Source: Spirochaetales bacterium
GTDB taxonomy: Bacteria > Spirochaetota > Spirochaetia > DTKZ01
Length of the DNA stretch: 6,951 nt
Assembly (NCBI GenBank): GCA_031266855.1
Contig: JAISAF010000344.1
Location: forward strand, 1-6,951
Reading direction: 5' to 3'
Below the pieces are notes generated by a model. The model saw only the letters and a program-made list of their open reading frames with translations, searched no databases and had not been told where the DNA came from. Each line of letters starts with the position of its first letter. Within the stretch, counting starts at the first letter, position 1. The position numbers and the translations under genes are program-made. Positions 1 to 4,464 of the stretch are shown piece after piece.

Positions 1-147
1 AAAAGGACAATCAGAATCATGGCGCAGGGCAGGATAAATCTAAAAGCGGTTACCTCGGATAAATTTCCCCTAACTCAGTGGAAAACCGCCTTTGACAAGT
101 TCGAATCAAAAGCGGGACTCAAGATTCTTCTTGATCCGAAAAAGTAA
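1..147 (+). CDS. Zinc-type medium-chain alcohol/polyol dehydrogenase, C-terminal fragment
   Basis: This frame is open from base 1 to a TAA at 145-147 and gives 48 residues, so the gene is cut by the window edge and its start is not visible. The tail reads GRINLKAVTSDKFPLTQWKTAF..., ending in KILLDPKK. That matches the usual end of zinc-dependent medium-chain dehydrogenases of the sorbitol/threonine dehydrogenase type: a helix with 'G.I.L..lvT', then 'fPL..w..AF', then a final beta strand giving 'glKi.l.P'. Those enzymes oxidise an alcohol or polyol with NAD(P) in the cytoplasm. The zinc ligands and Rossmann fold lie outside the window, so substrate and cofactor cannot be named. It points toward the TRAP operon, but 450 bp with a possible terminator and a separate promoter lie between them. 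Family assignment is fairly likely; the specific function is unknown. Confidence 0.6.
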   Translation, partial: KRTIRIMAQGRINLKAVTSDKFPLTQWKTAFDKFESKAGLKILLDPKK

Positions 148-169
148 AGCCGAAACACAAAGATAAATA

Positions 170-281
170 ACCGCGAAGTCGAAGAAGCCTAATGAGTTTT
201 TGTTCCCAAGTCCTTTTTTTGCTTCTTCCTTTCTTTGCTTCTTCGCCCTTGCCAGTTTTCGACTTCGCGGTGAATTTTTTT
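170..281 (+). terminator. Long fold-back with trailing T run; candidate terminator of the dehydrogenase gene
   Basis: The 14-base arm ACCGCGAAGTCGAA (170-183) pairs exactly with TTCGACTTCGCGGT (258-271), and a run of seven T follows at 275-281. An alternative inner stem, CGAAGAAGC (180-188) with GCTTCTTCG (237-245), shares bases with the outer one, so two folds compete. It begins 22 nt after the dehydrogenase stop, as a terminator would. The 74-nt loop is much larger than in a standard intrinsic terminator, which lowers confidence. Confidence 0.4.
207..250 (+). repeat. Pyrimidine-rich tract with repeated GCTTCTTC
   Basis: This stretch is almost all C and T on the plus strand. It holds a T7 run and two copies of GCTTCTTC (221-228 and 237-244), and a related TTCTTCTT follows near 280. 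It sits in the loop of the long fold-back. No reading frame or ribosome site accompanies it. It may only be loop sequence, although long homopyrimidine tracts can form unusual DNA structures. Confidence 0.45.
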
Positions 282-286
282 CTTCT

Positions 287-475
287 TAGCCGCTGCGCGG
301 CGCGAGGGATTCCGGGGGCGCGATAGCGCCCACTACAATCCATACTTATCGGAAAGCGACCGTCTTCGGGCGCATTGGAGCGGAAAGCCCACAGGATTTG
401 CATGAGCAAATCCGAGGACTTGGAGCGGAAAGCCCGGTTTTTGGCGCTTTGCGCCAAAAACGCGCCCGAATTCCG
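287..475 (+). repeat. Modular hairpin repeat, copy 1 (plus orientation)
   Basis: Order of parts: a GC-rich head ending GGCGCGAGGGATT near 310; a small GGGCGC/GCGCCC hairpin (316-331); core ATTGGAGCGGAAAGCCC (374-390); hairpin GGATTTGC/GCAAATCC with loop ATGA (394-413); a second core TTGGAGCGGAAAGCCCGG (420-437); a 10-bp hairpin TTTTTGGCGC/GCGCCAAAAA with loop TTT (438-460); and an end CGCGCCCGAATTC (461-473). About 62 bp from 379 match the inverted copy near 6718-6783 with three substitutions. No protein-coding signal is evident, and the short frames here are shadows of the repeat. It lies between the dehydrogenase and the dctP promoter. Confidence 0.8.
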
Positions 476-515
476 AATTATAAACAGGTTTTTGAACGGG
501 CTTTTATGTTTTTAT

Positions 516-545
516 TTGACAAATTTCAGATTTATGTTTTATGAT
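516..545 (+). promoter_or_regulatory. Sigma70-like promoter for dctP
   Basis: A perfect TTGACA -35 box at 516-521 is followed, after an 18-bp spacer, by TATGAT at 540-545, a 5/6 match to the -10 consensus. The surrounding DNA is very AT-rich, unlike the GC-rich repeat just upstream. Transcription would begin near 552 and give a leader of about 46 nt before the dctP start. No clear operator palindrome overlaps the boxes. Confidence 0.7.
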
Positions 546-585
546 TCTGTTGATATTTAATAAACATTTTTAAGTTTCAAGTTTT

Positions 586-592
586 AAGGAGG
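586..592 (+). promoter_or_regulatory. Strong ribosome binding site of dctP
   Basis: AAGGAGG lies 5 nt before the ATG at 598. This near-perfect Shine-Dalgarno sequence fixes the start, and it is stronger than those of dctQ and dctM, in line with the high demand for binding protein. Confidence 0.85.
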
Positions 593-597
593 AATTT

Positions 598-1626
598 ATG
601 CGAAATAAGTCTGTGGTAGTGTTTTCTGTGCTGCTGCTGCTTGGAACACTGGTATATGCCGGTGGTGGAGGTGAAGGCGCTTCCGGTTCCACTTCGGGCG
701 CGGCGCTGACTCAGAAAGTTACCTATAAGCTGGCCCATGTTTACAACCCGGGACACCCCTGGGATGAGGGCGCGAAGCTGGCTTCAAAGCTTGCCGCCGA
801 AAAAACCAATGGGATGATCGATATTCAGGTATATCCTTCATCCCAGCTAGGAACCGAGGAGCAGGCTACGGAAGCCGTCATTTTCGGTTCCATTGAGCTG
901 GCCCAGTCGGGCGCGGGTCAGATTGGCAACCTGTTTAAACCTATTTATGTTCTGGAAATGCCATACACGTTCAGGGATAACGATCACGTACTTCTCTTCG
1001 CGAAAAGCCCTATCGCGAAACAAATGTTTGATGACCTGGAACAGGAGTTCGGGGTAAAAGTCGTTGGCGCCTCATCATACGGAGTACGCCAGCTTACGGC
1101 GAATAAAGCCGTCACCACTCCCGCGGATCTGAAAGGCTTCAAGCTGCGCGTTCCCGAACAGATGATTACTATGGAATACGCGAAAGCAATGGGCGCCGAT
1201 CCGACCCCCATCGCCCTAGCCGAAGCTTATATGGCGCTTCAGCAGAATGTTGTAAACGGGCTGGAAAACCCGCTTTCATCAATTTATAACATGAAATTCC
1301 ATGAAGTACAAAAGTTTATCAACCTGACCAGCCATGTGACCAACGTCAATTTCTTCCTGATGAACGGCAAAATTTTTCATGGTTTGAATACGCAGAACCA
1401 AAACGATATCCTTGTCGCGTTTGATGAAGCATCCAAACTGATTGTCCAGATTTTGAATGATGACGACAAACGGCTGGGCGATGTTTTTAGAAGCGCGGGT
1501 TTAACGGTACATCAGCCCGATCTTGAAGCTTTTAAGAAAGCCACCGCCAGTATGCCGGTGAATTTCCGCAAATGGTGGATACGGTATGGAGAGGATCTGC
1601 ATACCCGCATCCAGAACATGAAATAG
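598..1626 (+). CDS. dctP: TRAP transporter substrate-binding protein, DctP family
   Basis: This 342-residue protein has the usual length of the family. Residues 1-21 form a signal peptide (basic MRNK, a hydrophobic core, then VYA before a Gly-rich stretch), so export to the periplasm with cleavage after Ala21 is expected. There is no lipobox cysteine, so it is probably soluble. Family marks in order: KLAHVYNPGHPWDEGA (about 44-59), QLGTEEQATEAV (83-94), YGVRQLTANK (161-170), LKGFKLRVPE with Arg184 at the place of the arginine that normally binds a substrate carboxylate, and ALQQNVVNGLENP (213-225), which matches the family's 'ALQ.G.vdG.EnP' motif. Substrates of this family are mostly organic acids, and the conserved Arg argues for a carboxylate. 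The true ligand cannot be read from sequence. It is the first gene of the dctPQM set, with its own promoter and strong ribosome site. The stop codon lies inside the first bases of a tandem repeat. Confidence 0.95.
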   Translation: MRNKSVVVFSVLLLLGTLVYAGGGGEGASGSTSGAALTQKVTYKLAHVYNPGHPWDEGAKLASKLAAEKTNGMIDIQVYPSSQLGTEEQATEAVIFGSIELAQSGAGQIGNLFKPIYVLEMPYTFRDNDHVLLFAKSPIAKQMFDDLEQEFGVKVVGASSYGVRQLTANKAVTTPADLKGFKLRVPEQMITMEYAKAMGADPTPIALAEAYMALQQNVVNGLENPLSSIYNMKFHEVQKFINLTSHVTNVNFFLMNGKIFHGLNTQNQNDILVAFDEASKLIVQILNDDDKRLGDVFRSAGLTVHQPDLEAFKKATASMPVNFRKWWIRYGEDLHTRIQNMK

Positions 1627-1763
1627 AGCTGTTCGGAAACCTCCCGCAGCTTCGGGAACGTTTCGATATAAAAATACCGGGATTTGCCGCCATTTCGCGG
1701 TAAATCCCATAGACTTGTTGAGAGCACCGGAAGGCAATCGAACAAGTCTAATAAATTCGATTC
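1622..1763. repeat. Tandem structured repeat, unit A
   Basis: First of two head-to-tail units of about 142 bp; it begins AATAGAGCTGTT and includes the dctP stop codon. It contains a hairpin GGGATTTGCCGC/GCGGTAAATCCC (1679-1690 with 1697-1708, one G-T pair) and an outer palindrome AGACTTGTT/AACAAGTCT (1711-1719 with 1741-1749). An AAAC...GTTT pairing near its start may form a third stem. It differs from unit B by scattered substitutions and a one-base length change. Confidence 0.85.
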
Positions 1764-1893
1764 AATAGAGCTGTTTAGAAACCCCACAGCTTAGGGAATG
1801 GTTTGGATACAAAAGCGGCGGAATTTGCCGCCATTTTGCGGCAAATTCCACAGACTTGTTGAGAGAACCGGCAGGTTATCGAACAAGTCTAAT
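1764..1893. repeat. Tandem structured repeat, unit B
   Basis: Second unit, again starting AATAGAGCTGTT. Its hairpin GGAATTTGCCGC/GCGGCAAATTCC (1820-1831 with 1838-1849) is a perfect 12-bp stem. The third base pair is A-T here and G-C in unit A, a two-sided change that keeps the pairing. The AGACTTGTT/AACAAGTCT palindrome recurs at 1852-1860 and 1882-1890. Just after it, CTGTTC...GAAAACC (about 1899-1916) resembles the start of a further, truncated unit. Confidence 0.85.
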
Positions 1894-1921
1894 TTCCGCT
1901 GTTCTTTTTGAAAACCTGTAC

Positions 1922-1959
1922 GGGGTGTATGTCCGGCGGGCATACACCCCATTATTTCT
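1922..1959 (+). terminator. Hairpin plus T-rich tail between dctP and dctQ; attenuator candidate
   Basis: GGGGTGTATGTCC (1922-1934) pairs with GGGCATACACCCC (1938-1950) around a 3-nt loop GGC, giving a 13-bp stem with one G-U pair. ATTATTTCT follows at 1951-1959. The T stretch is interrupted, so leaky termination is more likely than full. Placed after dctP and before dctQM, it would favour high binding-protein levels relative to the membrane subunits. A Shine-Dalgarno-like AAAGGAGG right after it (1960-1967) has no start codon at a useful distance. Confidence 0.45.
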
Positions 1960-2084
1960 AAAGGAGGACCTCGAAAAACTTTCCCGCCGCTGGTTCTAAA
2001 ATTGCCCGCGCGGGAGAAAATTGCTATCTCCGTATAACATACCAGCCTGTTCCAGAAAAGCAATTTCTTCCTTTTATAAAAAAC

Positions 2085-2128
2085 GCGGGACTTATAGAAT
2101 GCGGCGCCATAAACCCGCAGGAGTTTTT
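2085..2128 (+). promoter_or_regulatory. Imperfect stem-loop in the dctQ leader
   Basis: GCGGG (2085-2089) and TTAT (2092-2095) pair with ATAA (2109-2112) and CCCGC (2114-2118), with small bulges. TTTTT follows at 2124-2128, 26 nt before the dctQ ATG. It could be a weak terminator or a leader structure controlling dctQM. The rest of 1968-2154 shows no gene and only short AAATTGC-type repeats. Confidence 0.3.
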
Positions 2129-2154
2129 AGAGGTTCCCTTCAAAGGATGCTGTC

Positions 2155-2631
2155 ATGTTAAAAAGAATTTATGAAACGTTTGAAGAATATTTTACATGCG
2201 TGTTTTTTATTCTCATTTTCCTCTTACTGGTAATTGGAGTTATTCTGCGTTCTATTTTCAGCATTTCATTTGCCTGGAATATTGAACTTTCCCGTTATAG
2301 TTTTGTCTGGTTGACTTTTATAGGCGCCGCCTATGTCCGGAGGACTGACAGTCATATCAAGATTGATTTATTTGCCAATTATATACGAAAAAAACTTCCC
2401 CGCGCCGGATGTGTTTTGTACTGGCTTGTTACAAAATTTGTTTCGGTTGTATACCTCGCGCTGCTTGTGTATTTTTCATATTTGCTTTCAACCCAGACAT
2501 GGGCTTTCAAATCCCAGGCAATGCAGATACCACAGTCTTTTTTGTATATTTCAGTTGGCATTGGTTCCCTGCTGTATCTAATACGGGAAATAGTCGATTC
2601 CATCCTAAGATTTAAACGTGGTGATTTTTAA
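2155..2631 (+). CDS. dctQ: TRAP transporter small membrane subunit, DctQ family
   Basis: This 158-residue inner-membrane protein has four predicted membrane segments (about 13-32, 49-63, 86-110 and 127-147), the standard layout for DctQ. The diagnostic stretch WNIELSRYSFVWLTFIGAA (41-59) carries the family's 'E..R....W..f.Ga' pattern, followed by RRTDSHIKID (62-71). The C-terminus is basic and short. DctQ forms a complex with DctM and helps the loaded binding protein dock on the membrane unit. Its start is set by AAAGGA (2142-2147), 7 nt before the ATG. It is separated from dctP by 528 bp, which is unusual because these genes are normally packed together, and from dctM by only 18 bp. Substrate choice lies with DctP, not this subunit. 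Confidence 0.93.
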   Translation: MLKRIYETFEEYFTCVFFILIFLLLVIGVILRSIFSISFAWNIELSRYSFVWLTFIGAAYVRRTDSHIKIDLFANYIRKKLPRAGCVLYWLVTKFVSVVYLALLVYFSYLLSTQTWAFKSQAMQIPQSFLYISVGIGSLLYLIREIVDSILRFKRGDF

Positions 2632-2649
2632 CCAGAGGAAGGACACAAA

Positions 2650-3936
2650 ATGATTTTTGGAATGGTTATATGCTTTTTTATCCTGTTGGTACTTGGCTTC
2701 CCTGTGGCCTTTTCGCTAGGAATCCCCGCCCTTGGATATATTATCCTTGACGGAAGCATACCAAATTTTATGGCGATTCAGACTATGGTAGGCGGGGCTA
2801 ATACCTATCCGCTGCTGGCCGTACCGTTTTTTATTTTTGCCGGAAACCTGATGAACTCAAGCGGCGTTACAACCCGTATTTTTGATTTTTCAATGAAATG
2901 GGTAGGCCACATCAAGGGCGGGCTGGGGCATGTCAATGTACTTGCCAGCATCATTTTTGCCGGCATGTCCGGTACCGCGGTCGCGGACGCCGGGGGCCTG
3001 GGCATAATAGAAGTCAAGGCCATGCGGGACGCGGGCTATGACGATGATCTGACAATCGGCATAACGGCGGCTTCCTCTACGGTAGGCCCCATTATTCCGC
3101 CAAGCATGGTAGCGGTTATCTACGGCGTTGTGGCTTCCGCCTCCGTAGGCCGGCTTCTGGTGGGAGGCGTAGTGCCCGGCCTTTGCATGGGACTTGCCCT
3201 TATGGTTCAGGTATACTTCATGGCGGATAAATATAAATGCCCCCTTGAGCCGAAAGCCTCTTTCCGCGCGAGAATGGCCTCGCTGCGTACAGCGTTCTGG
3301 TCTATTCTGACCCCCGTTATTATTCTAGGCGGAATCGCCACAGGTCTTTTTACCCCCACCGAAGCCGCGGGAATAGCCTGCGCGTATTCTGTTCTTTTAG
3401 GATTTTTCATCTACAAGGAGCTAAGCCCGAAACTGTTCTGGGAAGCGGTAAAAAGTTCCGCAAACGCGACAGTCCAGCTTATGTTTATCGTTGTTTCAGC
3501 AACGCTTTTCGCGTGGATTCTCGCAAAGGAGCAGATTCCCCAGGCAGTGGCCGGATTTCTTATATCAAAAGTCAGTAATTATTACATCCTGCTTTTTCTT
3601 ATTAACGTAGTTTTAATTATTGTCGGCTGCTTCATGGAAACAGTCGCCTCAATCAATATCCTGGTTCCCGTCTTTCTGCCCCTCATTGATCAGCTCGGTA
3701 TTGACCCGGTTCACTTCGGAATCATGATGATTCTTAACCTTGTTATAGGAGTTATTACGCCGCCTTTTGGCTCGGTATTATTTGTACTCAGCGGTGTGGC
3801 AAAAGTGCCGGTGGACAAGGTCGCCAGATCTACCTTTAAATTTTATCCAAGCCTTCTTATCGTTCTGGCTCTGGTTGCCCTGTTTCCCCAAATAACGCTT
3901 TTCCTGCCGAACCTTTTATTTGGAATCGCCAAATAA
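2650..3936 (+). CDS. dctM: TRAP transporter large membrane subunit, DctM family
   Basis: This 428-residue, highly hydrophobic protein is full length for DctM and should have about 12 membrane segments. It is the ion-coupled channel that imports the solute delivered by DctP. Conserved stretches appear in order: AVPFFIFAGNLMNSSG (57-72), GMSGTAVADAGGLG (105-118), GPIIPPS (146-152), GLFTPTEAAG (232-241), GCFMETVASINILVPVFLP (326-344) and GVITPPFGSVLF (367-378). The second and last of these are the paired signature loops of this transporter superfamily and belong to the substrate and sodium sites in characterised relatives. The ribosome site GAGGAAGGA (2635-2643) is 6 nt before the ATG. It follows dctQ by 18 nt, so the two are surely co-transcribed. 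A copy of the modular repeat begins only 8 nt after its stop codon, and no standard terminator is seen. Confidence 0.95.
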   Translation: MIFGMVICFFILLVLGFPVAFSLGIPALGYIILDGSIPNFMAIQTMVGGANTYPLLAVPFFIFAGNLMNSSGVTTRIFDFSMKWVGHIKGGLGHVNVLASIIFAGMSGTAVADAGGLGIIEVKAMRDAGYDDDLTIGITAASSTVGPIIPPSMVAVIYGVVASASVGRLLVGGVVPGLCMGLALMVQVYFMADKYKCPLEPKASFRARMASLRTAFWSILTPVIILGGIATGLFTPTEAAGIACAYSVLLGFFIYKELSPKLFWEAVKSSANATVQLMFIVVSATLFAWILAKEQIPQAVAGFLISKVSNYYILLFLINVVLIIVGCFMETVASINILVPVFLPLIDQLGIDPVHFGIMMILNLVIGVITPPFGSVLFVLSGVAKVPVDKVARSTFKFYPSLLIVLALVALFPQITLFLPNLLFGIAK

Positions 3937-3943
3937 GGACACC

Positions 3944-4001
3944 GGGCGCATTTCCGGCGCTCCGCGCCGGAAACCGGGCTTTCCGCTTCAATCCCTTGCG
4001 C
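3944..4001 (-). repeat. Modular hairpin repeat, copy 2 (inverted, short form)
   Basis: Read on the minus strand, it runs from GCGCAAGGGATTGAAGCGG, through AAAGCCCGG, then the 10-bp hairpin TTTCCGGCGC/GCGCCGGAAA (3951-3960 with 3964-3973, 3-nt loop), to the end TGCGCCC. It has only one core and one hairpin and lacks the inner short-hairpin module of the other copies. Its GCGCCC end starts 8 nt after the dctM stop. The hairpin arms differ in sequence from every other copy while the flanks match. Confidence 0.8.
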
Positions 4002-4016
4002 ACGCCCAGCGCCAAA

Positions 4017-4083
4017 CGCGCCCGCGCATACGCGCGGGCGCGGCCTATTCGTTACGCGCAATTTTGCGAAGCAAAATTGCGCG
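4017..4083. repeat. Two perfect hairpins with GTTACGCG flank
   Basis: First hairpin: CGCGCCCGCGC (4017-4027) with GCGCGGGCGCG (4032-4042), loop ATAC. Second: CGCGCAATTTTGC (4055-4067) with GCAAAATTGCGCG (4071-4083), loop GAA, preceded by GTTAC at 4051 and followed by GTTGTTACC. Both stems are perfect. Neither has a T run that would make it a terminator. No coding signal is seen. Confidence 0.75.
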
Positions 4084-4134
4084 GTTGTTACCAGGCGCGT
4101 AGCGCAGCGGACCGCACGGCTCCACCACCAGCCG

Positions 4135-4149
4135 GCTGCCAGTGGCAGC
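4135..4149. repeat. Small perfect hairpin GCTGCC/GGCAGC
   Basis: GCTGCC (4135-4140) pairs with GGCAGC (4144-4149) around the loop AGT. It is short, and is listed because it belongs to the dense hairpin cluster between dctM and aroF-pheA. Confidence 0.4.
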
Positions 4150-4160
4150 TTTGGAACCAG

Positions 4161-4206
4161 GCAAGGTAATTAATTGCCCTTGGCAATTAATTACCTTGCG
4201 TATAAC
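4161..4206. repeat. 18-bp perfect hairpin followed by CCTTGCGTATAAC
   Basis: GCAAGGTAATTAATTGCC (4161-4178) pairs with GGCAATTAATTACCTTGC (4182-4199) around a 3-nt loop CTT, with no mismatch. The 13-mer CCTTGCGTATAAC (4194-4206) recurs exactly at 4280-4292, again at the 3' side of a hairpin of unrelated arm sequence. The stem is very AT-rich, unlike its GC-rich neighbours. Confidence 0.8.
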
Positions 4207-4213
4207 TCAAAAC

Positions 4214-4245
4214 CCCCGCGATTTTGCGGAAGCAAAATCGCGGGG
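4214..4245. repeat. 14-bp perfect hairpin, ATTTTGC/GCAAAAT family
   Basis: CCCCGCGATTTTGC (4214-4227) pairs with GCAAAATCGCGGGG (4232-4245), loop GGAA. The inner arm ATTTTGC/GCAAAAT is shared with the hairpins at 4055, 4307 and 6869, so these four may be related. It is followed by AGTACTG rather than a T run. Confidence 0.75.
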
Positions 4246-4256
4246 AGTACTGTCCC

Positions 4257-4292
4257 GGCGGGTAGCCGGAGGCTGCCCGCCTTGCGTATAAC
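4257..4292. repeat. 11-bp hairpin followed by a second CCTTGCGTATAAC
   Basis: GGCGGGTAGCC (4257-4267) pairs with GGCTGCCCGCC (4271-4281), loop GGA, with one T-G pair. The 13-mer CCTTGCGTATAAC at 4280-4292 is identical to 4194-4206, although the hairpin arms do not resemble each other. Viewed on the minus strand, both read GTTATACGCAAGG followed by a hairpin. Confidence 0.75.
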
Positions 4293-4306
4293 AGGCTAAG
4301 GGCCAG

Positions 4307-4330
4307 GCAAAATCGCTTTTGCGATTTTGC
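4307..4330. repeat. 10-bp perfect hairpin GCAAAATCGC/GCGATTTTGC
   Basis: GCAAAATCGC (4307-4316) pairs with GCGATTTTGC (4321-4330) around TTTT. The two arms repeat those of the 4214-4245 hairpin in swapped order. It leads straight into the head of modular repeat copy 3. Confidence 0.75.
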
Positions 4331-4332
4331 GC

Positions 4333-4454
4333 TGCCGCTGGTGCGGCGCCAGGGATTGCAGCGGAAATCCTTTTGGCGCAAGCCAAAAGATTGGAGCGGA
4401 AAGCCCGGTTTTTTTGAGTGCGCTTCGCGCACTCAAAAAAAGGCGCCCAAATTC
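4333..4454 (+). repeat. Modular hairpin repeat, copy 3 (plus orientation)
   Basis: A head GCCGCTGGTGCGGCGCC leads into a core AGGGATTGCAGCGGAAATCC (4351-4370), then hairpin CTTTTGGC/GCCAAAAG with loop GCAA (4370-4389), a second core ATTGGAGCGGAAAGCCCGG (4390-4408), a 15-bp hairpin of T7 plus GAGTGCGC pairing with GCGCACTC plus A7 around the loop TTC (4409-4441), and the end GGCGCCCAAATTC. The parts are in the same order as in copy 1, but both hairpins have different arm sequences. The end lies 10-16 nt from the aroF-pheA stop codon. The T run is on the 5' side of the stem on both strands, so it is not a normal terminator. Confidence 0.8.
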
Positions 4455-4464
4455 TTAGCAAAAC

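Noticed and set aside
375..560. Short plus-strand frame before dctP
   Set aside because: It translates the repeat and then AT-rich promoter DNA; no ribosome site and no protein-like composition.
1501..2063. Minus-strand frames giving similar peptides with LPVLSTSLW in both tandem units
   Set aside because: The peptide match only reflects the DNA repeat. Differences between units are not biased toward silent changes, and no ribosome site or promoter is evident. Stem-preserving changes explain the pattern better.
3944..3973. Hairpin after dctM as its intrinsic terminator
   Set aside because: The stem is perfect and well placed, but the plus strand continues with AAACCGGG instead of a T run. 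It is better described as part of the modular repeat.
4051..4292. Integron attC array suggested by GTTAC/TATAAC flanks
   Set aside because: The flanks only loosely resemble the attC core consensus, no cassette genes lie between them, stems are perfect rather than bulged, and no integrase is present in the window.
3937..4464. CRISPR array
   Set aside because: There are many palindromes, but no regularly spaced identical repeats with unique spacers of constant length and no cas genes.
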